A DNA stretch of 64,000 nucleotides from Silene conica (GCA_029255685.2 CM055313.2:26327079-26391078); one strand, 5' to 3'; counted from the first letter of the stretch, positions 11,001 to 23,416 are shown. Numbers and translations are program-made. Notes: a model not told the origin generated them from the sequence alone.

Positions 11001-11867
11001 CTATTTAACAAATGCGCGATTATGCTCCATTGCTAACCACATTTCTCCTTTCAAAGGGTTTTGAGCACTTAGAAGGGTTTGATGCTTCCTTAAATACGGA
11101 TGCACATCGACCATGTGTTGGAGAATATATAAGTGAGCTTGATCAAGGATTTGTTGATCAACAGTGACTACATTTCTTCCCAAAGTACCTTGTCCCTCTA
11201 TTCTTCCTTCATGTCGAGATGTCAGAAGCCCAATAGATTCAACATCGGACAGGTAGTCATTAACAAACTCAAGTGCCTCTTCTGCCACATACCCCTGAAT
11301 TATACAACCCTCTAGCCTATTTTGGTTTCTTACATAGGCAGCTAAGGGTTTCATATATCGCTCAAAGGGATACATATTTCTTAAAAATGCAGGTCCACAA
11401 ATCTTAATTTCCCTCACCAAATGTACTACTAGCTGCTGCATTATAACGAAAAAGGAAGGAGGGAAAAACATCTCAAGTTCACACATAGTAGTAATAACAT
11501 CTCGTTGTAATGTATTCAAGGTATCCGAGTCAACAACTTTGGTAAATATTGAATTGAAGAAATAACAAAGTCTAATAATAGCTATCCGAACATGATTAGG
11601 CAGAACTCTACGAATCGCTACTGGAAGTAATTGTTGCATTAAAACATGACAATCATGTGATTCCAAACCAACCAGTTTTAACTCCGCCATATTTACAAAA
11701 TTACTTATGTTGGAAGAATAGCCTTGAGGTACCTTCACCCCATGAAAACATTCACACACACTTTGTTTCTCATTTCGTGACAAAGTAAAACTAGCCGGGG
11801 GTAAATAGGTTCTTGACCCTCTAATTTGTGGTGCTAATTCTGGTCGTATTTTTTTAGCAACCATATG
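11001..11867 (-). pseudogene. DUF4218 module of the CACTA transposase gene
   Basis: It is in the same frame as the TNP2 module, after a TAA at 11868-11870. The first homologous residues are the IRPELAPQ and RTYLPPASFTLS blocks, then GLESHDCHVLMQQLLPVAIR, a conserved signature between the catalytic region and DUF4216, and MYPFERYMKPLAAYVRNQNR. About 287 residues are open. The ATG at 11864 is probably just an internal Met, because homology crosses the stop. The module has no known separate enzymatic activity. Confidence 0.88.
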
Positions 11868-13547
11868 TTATCTAGCTTTGACACCATCGTTGGTTTTACC
11901 AGGGATGTTGAGAAGTGTGCCAATAAGGCTTTCACAAACATTTTTCTCCACATGCATGACATCAATACAATGTCTCACCGACAAATGTTTCCAATATGGT
12001 AAATCCCAAAATATAGACCTCTTTTTGTATAATGTACCATTATTTGGCCTCTTATATGGCTTACCAAAATTATTTTCAATGTTTTTCACTTTTTCATAAA
12101 CCTCTTTCCCACTCAAAATTTTAGGAGGGTTTCTAAGTTCTTGTTTCCCATTATATGGCTTCATTTTTTTCCTATAAGGGTGTGAGCGGTGGAGCAACCT
12201 TCGGTTACAAAGGTACACATTCTTTCCTCCATGAGCTAAACGATCAGAAACTGTATCCTCCTCACAAATTGGGCAGGCTTTAGCCCCTTTCACCGTATAA
12301 CCAGATAGGTTACCGTATGCCGGGAAATCATTAATGGTGCAAAAGATCATGGCACGTAGGTTAAAAGTCTCACGACGATATGCATCATATACCTCTACCC
12401 CTTTATCCCACAATAACTTCAAATCATCGATCAATGGTTCTAGGTAAACATCTATATCATTTCCAGGTTGCTTAGGCCCCGAAATAAGTAGTGACAACAT
12501 AAGATATTTACGCTTCATGCATAACCAGGGAGGCAGATTATAAATTGTTAGCAAAACCGGCCACGTACTCCACTGACTACTAAGATTACCAAACGGATTC
12601 ATACCATCCGTACATAGTCCAAGCCTTAAATTTCTAGCCTCAGTTCCAAATTCAGGAAATATATGGTCTATGGTTTTCCACTGAGTTGACTCAGCCGGAT
12701 TATGAATTTTGTCATCTAATATTCTACCATCACCATCAGCATGCCACACTAAGTTTTTCGCATCTCTCAACTTCGCAAATAGTCGTTTAAATCTAGGGAT
12801 AATGGGAAGATACCACAAGACTTTAGCAGGGACTCCTTCTTTTTGAGAATTTTTTTTTGACAACTTGTAACGTAAAGACCCACACTTTGGACATTTGTCT
12901 AAATCTTTATAATCTTTTCGAAATAAAATGCAATCTTTCGGACATGCATGTATCTTTACATAATCAACTCCCATTGGACACAAAATCTTTTTAGCATCAT
13001 AAGTACACTTAGGGAGTTCATTGCCATCTGGTAAAATTTTACCCAACAACTCAAGCAAACTTGTGAAACTCTTATCACTCCAACCATTTTTCGCCTTGAA
13101 ACTATATAATTTTAAAGTTGCGGATAGACGATTGAAAGTTGAACCTGGGTATAGGGGTTTAATTGCATCACCAAATAGATTATCAAACACCTCAATTTCA
13201 TCCGGGTCTTTAGTGGATTGTTTCAAATCATTAAGAAGATCGTTTACTCTATCAAAATTTTCATCCTCTCCCTCGAAGTCGCTTCCATCCTCTAAATTAC
13301 TAAACAAAGTTGGCAACACATCCTCCCCATGCCAAATCCATCTTGTATAACTTTTATCAATACCATTGCATAAGAGGTGACTTTTCAATTCTACGGCGTC
13401 AAGGTACTGATTATTACCACATTTAACACATGGACAAAAAATTTGTTCGACGTCCTCCGCATTATTAACAGCATGTCTAACAAATTCTTCCACCCCTTTA
13501 CTATATCTAGGATCTAAACGATCGGCAAACATCCATTCATGATCCAT
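11868..13547 (-). CDS. TNP2-type CACTA transposase, catalytic N-terminal part (559 aa)
   Basis: The first 75 residues form a transposase-associated domain (WMFADRLDPRYSKGVEEFV, then a CPCVKCGN zinc-like motif). A Transposase_21 (TNP2) domain follows, with paired Cys motifs (KCPKCGS), the LCTDGMNPFG block, the GPKQPGNDIDVYL block and HCIDVMHVEKNVCESL near the end; the acidic residues in these blocks are candidate DDE catalytic positions. The start ATG at 13547 gives the usual family start. It ends at a TAA that cuts the protein before DUF4218, with homology continuing in frame. The protein would excise and move this element and its non-autonomous relatives; as read here it is truncated unless the stop is bypassed. 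Confidence 0.9.
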   Translation of the reverse strand: MDHEWMFADRLDPRYSKGVEEFVRHAVNNAEDVEQIFCPCVKCGNNQYLDAVELKSHLLCNGIDKSYTRWIWHGEDVLPTLFSNLEDGSDFEGEDENFDRVNDLLNDLKQSTKDPDEIEVFDNLFGDAIKPLYPGSTFNRLSATLKLYSFKAKNGWSDKSFTSLLELLGKILPDGNELPKCTYDAKKILCPMGVDYVKIHACPKDCILFRKDYKDLDKCPKCGSLRYKLSKKNSQKEGVPAKVLWYLPIIPRFKRLFAKLRDAKNLVWHADGDGRILDDKIHNPAESTQWKTIDHIFPEFGTEARNLRLGLCTDGMNPFGNLSSQWSTWPVLLTIYNLPPWLCMKRKYLMLSLLISGPKQPGNDIDVYLEPLIDDLKLLWDKGVEVYDAYRRETFNLRAMIFCTINDFPAYGNLSGYTVKGAKACPICEEDTVSDRLAHGGKNVYLCNRRLLHRSHPYRKKMKPYNGKQELRNPPKILSGKEVYEKVKNIENNFGKPYKRPNNGTLYKKRSIFWDLPYWKHLSVRHCIDVMHVEKNVCESLIGTLLNIPGKTNDGVKAR

Positions 13548-14690
13548 AATCCCAATCTGCGGATGAAATTGAGGTGTTATTAATACACTTTCGAAATTAA
13601 TTCACTAAAATAAATTCATTCACTAAAGTAATTCTTTACGGGTTTTTTAGTTGAAAGATATTCTGATATTTTGGGATTATCTAGTTTCTAAATATGTAAG
13701 CAAATAGAAACAAATAAGGTGTAAATTAAGAGAAAAATGAGGGAAAACAGACGCTGCTCACATAATAGATAGCAAGATCATAACTACTGTCTCCAACTAT
13801 GAATTAAGACTTCGTAAATTTTAATCAATATTTCATGTAATAATAACAAATGCAATAATACTCGCATTAAACATCTATGCATCAATATACAGTACTGACA
13901 AAATACGAGGCTACTTTAAATGCAACAGATACAAGCCATACTAGGAGTGTCAACATCCTAGAAAGTTAGTGCCTCAATGGCTTCTGATTGTGAGGGAAGC
14001 CAAGTAAGGGAGTCGAATGTACCCGGCCATGCACATAGGTTATTCCCGATGACTCATAATTAAAAGTGAGTTATAAAGCACATTCATCCTCCATACGCAA
14101 CATATAGTATAGTAAGTCATTTTGCTCTAATTATTTACTTATATTCCAATATTCTAAAGTGGAAAAATGGAGTGTCATTGGCCCCTTCGAAAATAGAACC
14201 TACCTTTCATCTTCATATTATGCAATGTTATCCACCACAAACCCATATTTCGAACCGAAACAATAAACAAACATTTAAAAATCAAAATGAACAACAAACA
14301 TACACACAATTATCACTAGAGAACCCAAGGTGAGCATATATTGTTAACAAAATCCAGCAATTCCAATTAACCGGTTCAACAGATAAAGGAAATAATCACA
14401 ATTTAAATGAAACTTCATATTATATCACCTATATTTTATACGGGAAAATCGACTAGCTAATTAAATTAATTCGACATGCTTCTAATAATAAAATCGTAAC
14501 TCATTAGTAAATTATTAAATGATTTTGAGTGAGCTACTCATATATGTTAATCGTGCGAGCAATACTTAGAAAGCATAAAAGTAGTACGTAACAACTCAAT
14601 TCACAATGGCCATAACAACCTCAAGGAAAAGCAACTAACAATAACTAATTCGACAACCCGTATTATGCTAACAACATTAGCAACTAGCGT
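13548..14690. other. CACTA interior upstream of the transposase, no gene recognised
   Basis: AT-rich sequence with no convincing frame. It would hold the promoter and leader of the minus-strand transposase gene. I see no second transposition gene of TNPA type. Confidence 0.5.
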
Positions 14691-14699
14691 TAACGTCTA

Positions 14700-15190
14700 C
14701 GAAGTAGCCGCGGCAGCAGCCACTTACAGCTGCTGCGACAGCAGCCACTTACAGCTGCTGTGACAGCAGTCCAAAACAGCCACCAACGGCAGCCTTACAG
14801 CAGGAATAGGAAGGGGGTCTGTTCAGTGGGCAATGCGTATGTGCTACGACTGGCCTGGGCAAGAAGCAGATGCGCGGGGGCAGGAAACAGACTCGCAAAC
14901 ATACTGCAGGAACAGAAATGGTTGTGCAGGAAAATAAATAGCAGAGTAGCGCGGCACATGAAGGGGGTGCTGGAACAGAAACAGACGCGCAGAACAGCGC
15001 GCAGGCACTGTAGAATGCACGTAACAGCAATGCAAAAAGAGTGCCGAATGCACGGGGATGGAGTGCTGGAACAGACACTCGGGCAGAACAGAATTTCAGA
15101 CACGGAAGTAATGCAGAACAGATATGGGGGGGGCATATACAGAAAGTGCAGAAATCAACATAACAGTGACAGGGACCAGAAAGCCTAAGT
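14700..15190. repeat. CAG/GGAACAGA-rich low-complexity block in the CACTA element
   Basis: A GC-richer block opens with a repeated CAGCAGCCACTTACAGCTGC motif and continues with degenerate GGAACAGAAACAG/GCAG units. Overlapping open frames occur on both strands (for example 14760-15188 plus and 14749-15237 minus), which is expected when one repeat lacks stops in several frames. A captured host fragment is possible but I recognise none. Confidence 0.55.
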
Positions 15191-16289
15191 TGATATATCT
15201 TATACAGTTTCCCTGAGTTGCATATTTTCGAGCCCATTTCGGGTTCCGATCCCTTAACGTTGCTGATTTTATTGGTAGGTTGAGAAACATATGACCAGAA
15301 AGCCTAAGTTGATGGGTACGATGCAGGCCGCGGCAGATGATTTTATACCTTACCGTGATTTTTTTTCTTCTGGTGTAACGGGAGTCAGAAAGGCAAATAT
15401 GACGCTGGGGGATATGAGCCCAAATTATGAATACCGTCTTTTATGACTTTATCAGCTCAACTCACCTTGATTGATTACAAACAAAGCTTCCTACTTAAAA
15501 AGTAAATATGTTTATGCTGCTAACGTGTTATCTAACAGGATAATTTTATGTTTCCACCCGACACCCGCCTTTAGCTTGAACAAAAATTCGGATAATTTTC
15601 AAGTTAAAACGGAATACAAAACTTTGAGTTAGAGAATTCAGAGGAAATTATATATGTAATGCTAATGGAGTATTGTATAACTGTATGGGTAATGAGTACC
15701 ATTCACAGTAAATTAGATGTACCAAAGTAATAAAAAGTAATAAGAGAGTTAATGCATGCAATTAGCAAGAGTGAGTAGTAGTACAAATAATCGCAAAACC
15801 AGGAGAATCAATATAGTTGCCTTACCCTTAACCTTATCCCCCAATTTAAACTCTAAACCCCCAATTTAAACCCTAAACACTCAATTTCGTTCAATCAGTT
15901 CGTGATTCATCAAAATAACAAAGCAAATACAGAAAAATAATCAATTTAACTAAGAAAAATAATCAATTTAACTAAGAAAAGTACCTAATAAGAAGAAGGT
16001 ATGAAGGAATGAACTGATGAATGACGAACTGAATGAACGAAGGCACGAACTGATGAATGATAATGAACAATGACAGTGGCGGGCGCGAATTAGAGGTTGA
16101 TTGATGATGGTTTACGACAACAGCGGCGGGCGTGAATTAGAAGGCGATGAACAGTACGTATGTAGAAGCTAAGAGACGAAGAGTACGTATGTATGTAGAA
16201 GCTAGAGACGAAGGATTTTCATAAAGTGAGATATAATAGAACAATAATAATAATAATACACCGATAAGGGTTTATTTTTTGCGCGCTTA

Positions 16290-16545
16290 TTTTCAAAACA
16301 ATAATTAACATCGGCTCACTTAAATAACTGTTGTCCTTGACCAATTAATGTACATGGGTTGTTATTTAGTCTGATGTGCATTAAAATCAATACTTATGGA
16401 CATGGGTTTGAAATAGAAACCGATGTCCTTTATTTTATAAGCACATCAGGTTTTTATAGTCAACTGATGTGCAAATTAATTACATCAGATTTTTCCAAAA
16501 TCTGATGTCCATTAACCGATGTCCATAAGGGTTCCTATAGTAGTG
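16290..16545. repeat. Right subterminal repeats and TIR of the CACTA element
   Basis: GATGTCC/GGACATC and ACATCAG motifs in mixed orientation run up to the inverted CACTA terminus, mirroring the left end. Confidence 0.85.
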
Positions 16546-16548
16546 AAT

Positions 16549-17163
16549 AATAATGAACATAGGAAGAGTCTAATAAAATGAACCTCGAGATGAAACTGAC
16601 GGGAGCCCCAAAAAGGAACGGGATGAGTTAAGGGCCCCTTCACACCAAACCATGGGCCCTTTCGGTTCTGTCTCGGGAACCCAATGAGAGTAATTGAAGA
16701 GTGTGGTAGACTATATAGTGACCTAGCTATTTCGTACTAACGTTCTTGCAGGAGAAGAATGAGGTAAGTAATATGTGAGTTATGATTAAAGATGTGCGTT
16801 GGAAGGATATGTGTGATATGGAATGTGGATCGATCCGGATGATTGAACTAAAATTTTAAGAGTTTGGAGGTGTATTTTTGAGCAATGGTTAGAGTGATGT
16901 GATTATAGTATGTTGGTGTTTGAAATGTCCATACGATTATCTGGCTATTAAATGGCTATCGTAACTATGTAATATATTGTTGGCATTTGGATACGAATGA
17001 TTAGACTTATATATTAGTAATCCATGTTTAGTGATATGCGGAATGTGTTGCTCAAGCCATGAATGATATATAGTTAGGTGTTACATTTATATATACATGT
17101 ATAAATATTGAGTTATTTAGTTGGTTCTAATTTCAGTTTCGAAATCCTTACCGTGTTCTAGAT
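16549..17163 (+). mobile_element. Interior of the large B element, segment 2 (non-coding)
   Basis: This continues the B interior after the CACTA insertion; 8266-8309 joins directly to 16549. No coding sequence is recognised. A CTTGCAG near 16747 looks like a splice acceptor but has no supported exon. Confidence 0.55.
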
Positions 17164-17626
17164 AACAGTGATGAGTCATGTTTATATATACTTTAATGTC
17201 TCCTCTTAGCATCTTTTGTTACGGTTCTGTGATTAGAATTGATATTTATATGTCACTTTTAGTAGAATATCGATACTTCTGTATTTTTGTGTTTAAATGT
17301 AGAATGGATGCATTTTTGAAACACAAGAGTGATATAGAGCACCATGGAATCAACAAGACAAAGCACAAGAAGATATCCAAGAACTAAGGAAGAATAAAGG
17401 ATAAGATTTGAAGCTACGCAAGCGAAAGAACAACTTCATATAACTAGTACCTAGTTATAAGGTCCATATCTCAAGCTATAAAATTTATAATCAAGTGATT
17501 CCAACTGGAGGTGAAAGCTTATGCTTTTAGCTTTCCAACGCCACGACAATCGCTTGATTCTGACAAGTAACGAAGAAATGGCGGACGTTTCAAGTTCAGT
17601 GCGCGAAGCAGGAATTACACGCTGAG

Positions 17627-17735
17627 GTCCCTCGATCGAGGACACTCATCCTCGATCGAGGAACCTTTTCTCAGGAACGCGCAGCTACGGAAATAGGTCC
17701 CTAGATCGAGTACTTCTTGTCCTCGATCGAGGAAC
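17627..17735. repeat. Palindrome cluster in the D1 left LTR
   Basis: Four sites of form CCTCGATCGAGG or near variants (one is CCTAGATCGAG) occur as two pairs. The same cluster recurs at 23873-23984 in the right LTR. Confidence 0.85.
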
Positions 17736-18497
17736 TCTTCAGCGACAGGATTCTTTCCGGAAACCTTCCAAAGTCGCTCCTTATGTTTTATTATATAAGG
17801 AGTCGTGCCCTTTGAGTCTCATATGCTTTTTTCGACCCTAATTTCAGTCCTCTTTCTTTCTTTTAGTCTAGTTTTACAAACCCTCAAATTAAATTAGTTT
17901 TTAGTTTTATGCATCGGATCTTGCCTTCAATTACGGTATTATTGTTAATCTTTCTTTATTTCTTTTTTCAATTAAGTTCTTGTTAATCCTTCATAGCTTT
18001 AATTATGTTATCAATCGTTTTCCCTCTTTTCTTTGTTGTTGTCGTTGTTGTTATCATGCTTAGCTAATTTATTTGTCTAGGGTGAAAAGGGATCTAGGTG
18101 ATTTGAAAGAATTAAACTTTATTGATCTTTAATTGTTTAACTGCTTATTATTATTGTTCTATTGTTGTTTTAAATCTGATTAGTTAATTACTGGCCAGGA
18201 TTAGTTAATTAGTCTCACAAATTAGTCTTAAATCCGACCGTAGATTAAGACTAAGATAGGCCACAACAATTGAATAGACTGACCTAATTATAGCCACCGC
18301 ATGTTAGGTTTAGATCTAAAGATTATATCAATACCGATCGGACATATGATCTTAAATAATAATTTTGCCCAATTGAATTAGTTAAAATCCCATTCCCCTC
18401 GATAATTGCCTATGTGAACTTGATCCCTAGATCTTTCCTAATACTTGTTTACATCCTTATTTATTTATCTTGCAATTAGTTGATTAGAATCCAAAAC

Positions 18498-19429
18498 TGT
18501 AACACCCCCATTTATTTAGAGGCCTGAACTAAGACCCTCCAAATAACCAAGGGTGTTACCATCTCGGTTACCCGAGGTAGTAGATAACAAAGGAAGAAAT
18601 ACAGTACTTTATTAAGTAATTTAACGTTAAACAAAAGTCTCAAACTATTACAACTGAAAGAACCACAACTAAAGTTTAAGTGTGAAGAAAACTAAATGAC
18701 TGAGCTATCACTAGACAGGTCTGATCCAAGTCCTCTCCACCCATCCAGCATCCACAAGTCTAAACCTGTCATTCTGCTCCCCAATAAATTGGATCAACGC
18801 AGACACACACACAAACAAACAACAGGGTCAACACGAGGTTGAGTAGGTAATATGATTAAACATGATATATCACAATATACAATTCCTCCATCTCCTCCGA
18901 ATCAACTCCTCGACATCACCCCAGCACATCACCCCAGCACATCACACCTCCCATGGCCATATCACAAGTCCCTTATCACAAGACCCTTATCACAAGACCC
19001 GATTCACAACCTCCATCCTCCACAATAATCAATAATAACAATCAATCATAATATATTCACAGCTTAATATAACATTCATACGATAGATATTCTCATGTCA
19101 ATTCACAACCACCAATATAAATATTCCCCTACCTTGAAACTGCGGAAGATAAAAGCAAGTGTGCAACAGCTACTAAAAATGTTCCACGCGAAAACCTCCA
19201 CCTAAACATATATCATATAATTAATAAAACTCCCTAAACCTCGTAATATATGCATACATTCTACTTATAGAAACCTCCTATAATTAGAAAGTTCCCCAAC
19301 AAACAAAGTTACCCAAAATAGCAACTTTCTAAATATAGTAACTTCTAAATGTAGTAACTTCTAAAAACCGTCATGCTCATATTTGCAACATTAAATATTA
19401 CCCATAAATATAAATAACACCAAACTTAC

Positions 19430-19509
<80 letters not shown>

Positions 19510-20875
19510 AAATAATAATAAAACGTTAAAAGTGACCTTAGTAACAACCCGTGACAACCCGTGACAGCCCCCGTATAAACAGCCCTCTAACCACCGTGCC
19601 ACGCCTCATCTACCGCTAACAACCACCACCGCCTGAACCCAGAACCACCCTTCACCGACTCGACCACCAGCAGCCCCCTCGTCAGCCGCCGGCGACCTGA
19701 ACCAACCACCCAAACAGACCTGACTCCTCACCCTCACCTTCTGACCACGCACTCTTTGACAGCCTCTAGACACCAGCCCAGCCACTGCCAACCACCGACT
19801 TAACCACCAGAACCATCCCTGACACTCGCCTCTCAAACCACGGTGGTACCATTGGATTGACCTCCCCCGAGTCATCGATGGTACCACCCCCAATACACCC
19901 CCAGCACTAGCATACCCTGAAACTGTGATCAGCATAAGGAACGAACGCCCCTAAAGACGCTGACACCGACGTTAATAACCACCACGACAACCACCAGTAT
20001 ACTCCCTTGACAACCCCAGACTTACTACCCCCTTTTTACTTACACACGCGACTCAAAACAGACAACGAAAGAGTTATGTAAAAACCGAGTATGATTCGTT
20101 CTGATTATAACAACAGCATTACCGTGGTGACAAGCGGTGTACAACCTTGCCCACCGTGACTTTAGGTGGTTGACAAGAACGGAACTAGGGTCAGGACACG
20201 ACTCTCAAAAGCATAGATCGTATATATGTGAAAAACAGACCTTGATGACACCATATACCAGATCGAAATAATACATAAACACAAGAGGAAAAGCAATGAG
20301 AACAGAAACGCAGAACGACATACCTACTTCAGACCCTAGTCGCCCACCACTAGCCCGCCTTAAGACCACCGTGCTCAACTCCTATTCGAACTTTGGTATG
20401 ACGGTAGAGGATGTATGAGGTGTTTTTATGTAATTAGGGTAGACAAAGCTCAGAACAGGAGCTTAAATATGACGACATGCTAAAGTGTGTAATTAGGTTT
20501 AGCAAACTAAAAAAAAACGTGTGGGCTGATCTCATAACTGAGTTGCACGCTTATCGAGGCCCGTGTTATGGTGCTAAAGGTCTCAAGATCGAATCCCCTT
20601 GGCAACACAAACCCCTAACTTGATCAAAATATCAATTTTTTTAGTTTAAACATAAAATAAATGTCGTAACTTAAACGTATATTGCACACTTAAATTATTC
20701 GAAAGCCTTCAATTATTTAACGAATAACCCGTCACCATCGAATAAGTTGGATACTAAAACGGGTTATTACAATCTTCCCCCCTTAAAATGAACTTCGTCC
20801 CGAAGTTCACCCACTCATAACGATCACGAACATACCCACAACAAGACTTAAACGCGCTAAACATGAAATGTTACA
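18498..20875 (-). mobile_element. Family B solo LTR, copy 2, minus strand
   Basis: On the minus strand it runs TGTAACATTTCATG ... GGGGGTGTTACA, 2378 bp, and is flanked by perfect 5-bp TSDs AAAAC (18493-18497 and 20876-20880). The uninterrupted target is visible in the right D1 LTR near 24748. It matches B LTRs at both ends, in the GT/CCACC-rich block and in the ATT locus. The TSD proves that the integrated end is the outer TGTAACATTTC and not the inner TGTAATAACCCG at 20771. Confidence 0.92.
19431..19507. repeat. (AAT)n microsatellite in B LTR copy 2
   Basis: About 25 AAT units; on the LTR's own strand this is (ATT)n at the position shared by all B LTRs. Confidence 0.95.
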
Positions 20876-21046
20876 AAAACCAATCAAAACAACCCAATTG
20901 TTACCTTAAGACGGATATAAATATTAACAAACTGAAATTTACCACCGCCTCCATGTGGATACGATACCCTACTTACCTCTAGCTATTTGTTGGTAGTAAT
21001 CTAGGATTACTTTGATTTAGGGTGACGAGTTTACCCTTGTCAAATT

Positions 21047-21064
21047 TGGCGCCGTTGCCGGGGA
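21047..21064 (+). promoter_or_regulatory. Primer-binding site, tRNA-Asp type
   Basis: TGGCGCCGTTGCCGGGGA is complementary to the 3' end of plant tRNA-Asp(GUC), the usual primer of Athila-type elements. It lies 4 nt after the LTR end. Confidence 0.9.
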
Positions 21065-21149
21065 GGCAACTAATTTCTATTTGTTTTTAATTATTTTTGT
21101 CTTTTCGTCTCAAGGGACATTAGTTCCTTGAGGCAGTTTTACTCTTTTC

Positions 21150-21704
21150 TTGTGGTTTCTGTGTATTCCTAGGTTTAACAGGTTAGAGATTGTCCCTTGC
21201 AATCCCGAACCCGAAAGAACCTCTTGTTATAGACATAGCCTTTATAGAAGAGAACGTCAAATGGAAGACTTGAGTACATTTGACTACGAGCGGGGCATAT
21301 GGCGCAAGGAGCTAGATGAAATCGAATATTTGCTCTATGGAGATGAGCCTCATCCTCATCCAATCTACAATTCCGAAATAGATGACGTCATACAAGCCGA
21401 ACTGGATGCTTGGGAAGCTGAAATGTTCAAAGATGACCAACCATCTAAGGAGCATGAAGATATAAAGGATCTCACTGATGATCCCATTTTAGACCTACCT
21501 ACCTCGAAAGACTTTGAACAATTTTGTTTTTGCGAATTTAGCTTTGTACATTTTGAGATTGAACTTAGGCATTTCGTTTTGCTTGTACTATATACTTGTA
21601 TCATTTTGTGGTGCTACCTAAGCTTGTGGGTAGCACATGCAGTTAGTTTTGACCTTCTTCTGCGGGCATTGAATTGCCTTGATACGGTCGCACTGGAGCT
21701 TTAA
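21150..21704 (+). CDS. D1 short ORF, possible gag N-terminal remnant (184 aa)
   Basis: This is the only substantial plus-strand frame in the D1 interior, 108 bp after the primer site region. An Arg-rich start (YRHSLYRRERQ) leads into an acidic middle (residues about 38-120, for example DEIEYLLYGDEPHPHP) and a hydrophobic stretch near residues 137-165 that could span a membrane but more likely is non-coding sequence read in frame. Position after the primer site suggests the start of a gag polyprotein, as in Athila elements. No zinc knuckle or protease follows. A shorter start at 21261 is possible. I do not recognise a domain. Confidence 0.4.
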   Translation: MWFLCIPRFNRLEIVPCNPEPERTSCYRHSLYRRERQMEDLSTFDYERGIWRKELDEIEYLLYGDEPHPHPIYNSEIDDVIQAELDAWEAEMFKDDQPSKEHEDIKDLTDDPILDLPTSKDFEQFCFCEFSFVHFEIELRHFVLLVLYTCIILWCYLSLWVAHAVSFDLLLRALNCLDTVALEL

Positions 21705-22668
21705 CGTCATAAAAAAAAGTTGCCTTGGTTACGTAAGGAACGTCAAGACCCCCACTTTGCAATCGGTTTAGGGGAGCTCTCATGCTTACCAGCTGGTATT
21801 ATCTTTCCTTAATTTTTTTTGTTTTTAGTTTGGGGATTTTTCTCCTTTCCGTTTGTTAGTAGTGTCCTTTAGGTTGGTGGTTATATGTTTTTTTGTATCT
21901 TACATGCTGTTTAGGTCACAATGAGGACACTGTGACATTTGGGTTTGGGAGAGAGTCTTTACTTTATGTTGTGTGCTTAAAAAAATCAAAAATCCAAAAA
22001 TATGGTTTGCTTTCATTTTTCTTTTATTTTTAGGTCGAGTCTTGGTGAATTTAGTTAACAATGATGATACTTTGCCTTTGTTTTTTTGCATTAAAATCCC
22101 AATAGCTATTCATATTCATTGTTTTGTCTTATTGTATGAAGATAGAGCTCATAACATAAGTTTGACCGTTTTTGACATGTCTTTTACTGATTAGATTTGA
22201 CAAATTTTGTTGGTAAGCTACTTAAATTCTGAGGTCTTTAGAGCTTCCTAGGCCAGGAAAATCAATAAACTGGTCTCATTGTTATTTAGGCTTGAGTGTA
22301 GTTCTCCTTGTGGAATGTGTAATATCAAACTGCATAAGTGTGACATTGATTTCTTGATATTTTTATGCTTTCATATTTTGACTGAGTACATGAGAAAGGA
22401 AATTCTTACCCTTCAAATAAGCCTCACATAACTAAAATGACTTGATTTTATACCCTTGAAATTGAGATCTTTATGTTAGCTCATTTGACTGATTTTGGCC
22501 TATTTTATATCCCATTCTTTAAGCTACAATCCCAGAATTTGTCTACCCTTTCGGGACAGTCGCAATTGCTTGTATATCATGTCTATTTTACTTTTATGGT
22601 TGATAAAGAGATCGTTGATGTCTTGTGGTATGGTAATTGTTGGCAATTGTGTTAATCTCTTATGTGGA

Positions 22669-22773
22669 AAAAGAAAAAAGTATGAAGCAAAGAAAGAAAA
22701 AAAAAGAAAAAAAATCGAAAAAGAAAAAGAAAGAAAAAGAAAAAGAAAAAGAAAAAAATAAAATAAAAATAAA
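22669..22773 (+). repeat. Purine-rich (GAAAA)n tract in the D1 interior
   Basis: An almost pure A/G stretch about 0.7 kb upstream of the 3' LTR. D2 has an equivalent tract (45522-45575) at a similar distance from its 3' LTR. Confidence 0.85.
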
Positions 22774-23376
22774 TGCTTCATTTGGTTTTGTTAACAGATT
22801 GAAAGATGGTTACTAGAGCTTATTTTGCCTTAGGGGAGTATTCATTTGTCTCTCATATGTTGTAAACTTGAGAAAATCTCTCTAGTTGGAATATTTTTGT
22901 TGTAGGTTTGGTCTTGGTTAGCAAGTGTAGTTGCGACTACCATCTTAGCCTCACATATCCAAACGTGCTTAGGCACAAACCACTTCTATAGCATCACTCA
23001 AATAGTCATCTTCTTTGTCCTGAAATCATGTACTCTTGTCTTTATTATGATTGCATATTAGTTTGGGAAATCTCTATCACATCAGATTGCATGCATGTTT
23101 CATAAGTTGAGTGAGTGTCTTAATTCTTTCTATCTTACAAATAATTCACCCCCTTATGAGTGCTTGAGTGAATCCGCGAAAATCCGACTAATTTGTCTTG
23201 CAAGATTGAAAGGTATTTTGCTATTGTCTACATTACAGTTTCACCTTAAGATATGAGCTGTGTTTTCTACTTTGGTCATTATTTTGTCATATTTATAGCT
23301 TGGGTTTTTTTTGCATTAACATTAGCTTTGAGTTATTTTATTCACCATTGTATGTGTCTTTTGTTTACAGTCTTGG

Positions 23377-23416
23377 CTTTGCTTGAGGACAAGCAAAGAG
23401 ATGGTTTGGGGTAGTT
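23377..23416 (+). promoter_or_regulatory. Hairpin plus polypurine tract before the D1 3' LTR
   Basis: A perfect 9-bp stem (CTTTGCTTG / CAAGCAAAG) with loop AGGA occupies 23377-23398. Eighteen nucleotides containing GGTTTGGGGTAG follow, then the LTR at 23417. The G-run is the likely primer for plus-strand synthesis; the hairpin role is unknown. Confidence 0.75.

Larger units (their letters stand above)
8310..16545. mobile_element. CACTA (En/Spm-type) transposon, 8.24 kb, with transposase and Ulp1 modules
   Basis: The termini CACTACTACATGAACCCTTA and, inverted, CACTACTATAGGAACCCTTA form imperfect TIRs of about 30 bp. A 3-bp TSD AAT flanks the element (8307-8309 and 16546-16548), as expected for CACTA elements. 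Both ends have subterminal repeats with GATGTCC/GGACATC cores. A minus-strand gene of about 4.4 kb encodes the transposase modules, fused to or adjoining Ulp1-like protease exons. A second TNPA-like gene was not recognised. It is inserted 44 bp downstream of the B LTR. Confidence 0.95.
17169..21042 (+). repeat. D1 left LTR, interrupted
   Basis: Without the 2378-bp insertion and its duplicated AAAAC it is about 1491 bp and matches the right LTR along its length. It contains four TCGATCGA palindromes (17634-17735), and a TATA-like TTATATAAGG near 17792 could be the promoter core. Confidence 0.9.

Noticed and set aside
14749..15237. Cys-rich 162-codon frame on the minus strand of the CACTA element
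   Set aside because: A shadow of the CAG-rich repeat, open in several frames at once, with no conserved motif.
21047..21064. A tRNA-Asp gene
   Set aside because: Only the 18-nt primer-binding complement is present, not a full tRNA.
22495..22781. Lys/Arg-rich frame (plus) and Phe-rich frame (minus)
   Set aside because: Both come from the purine-rich tract of D1.
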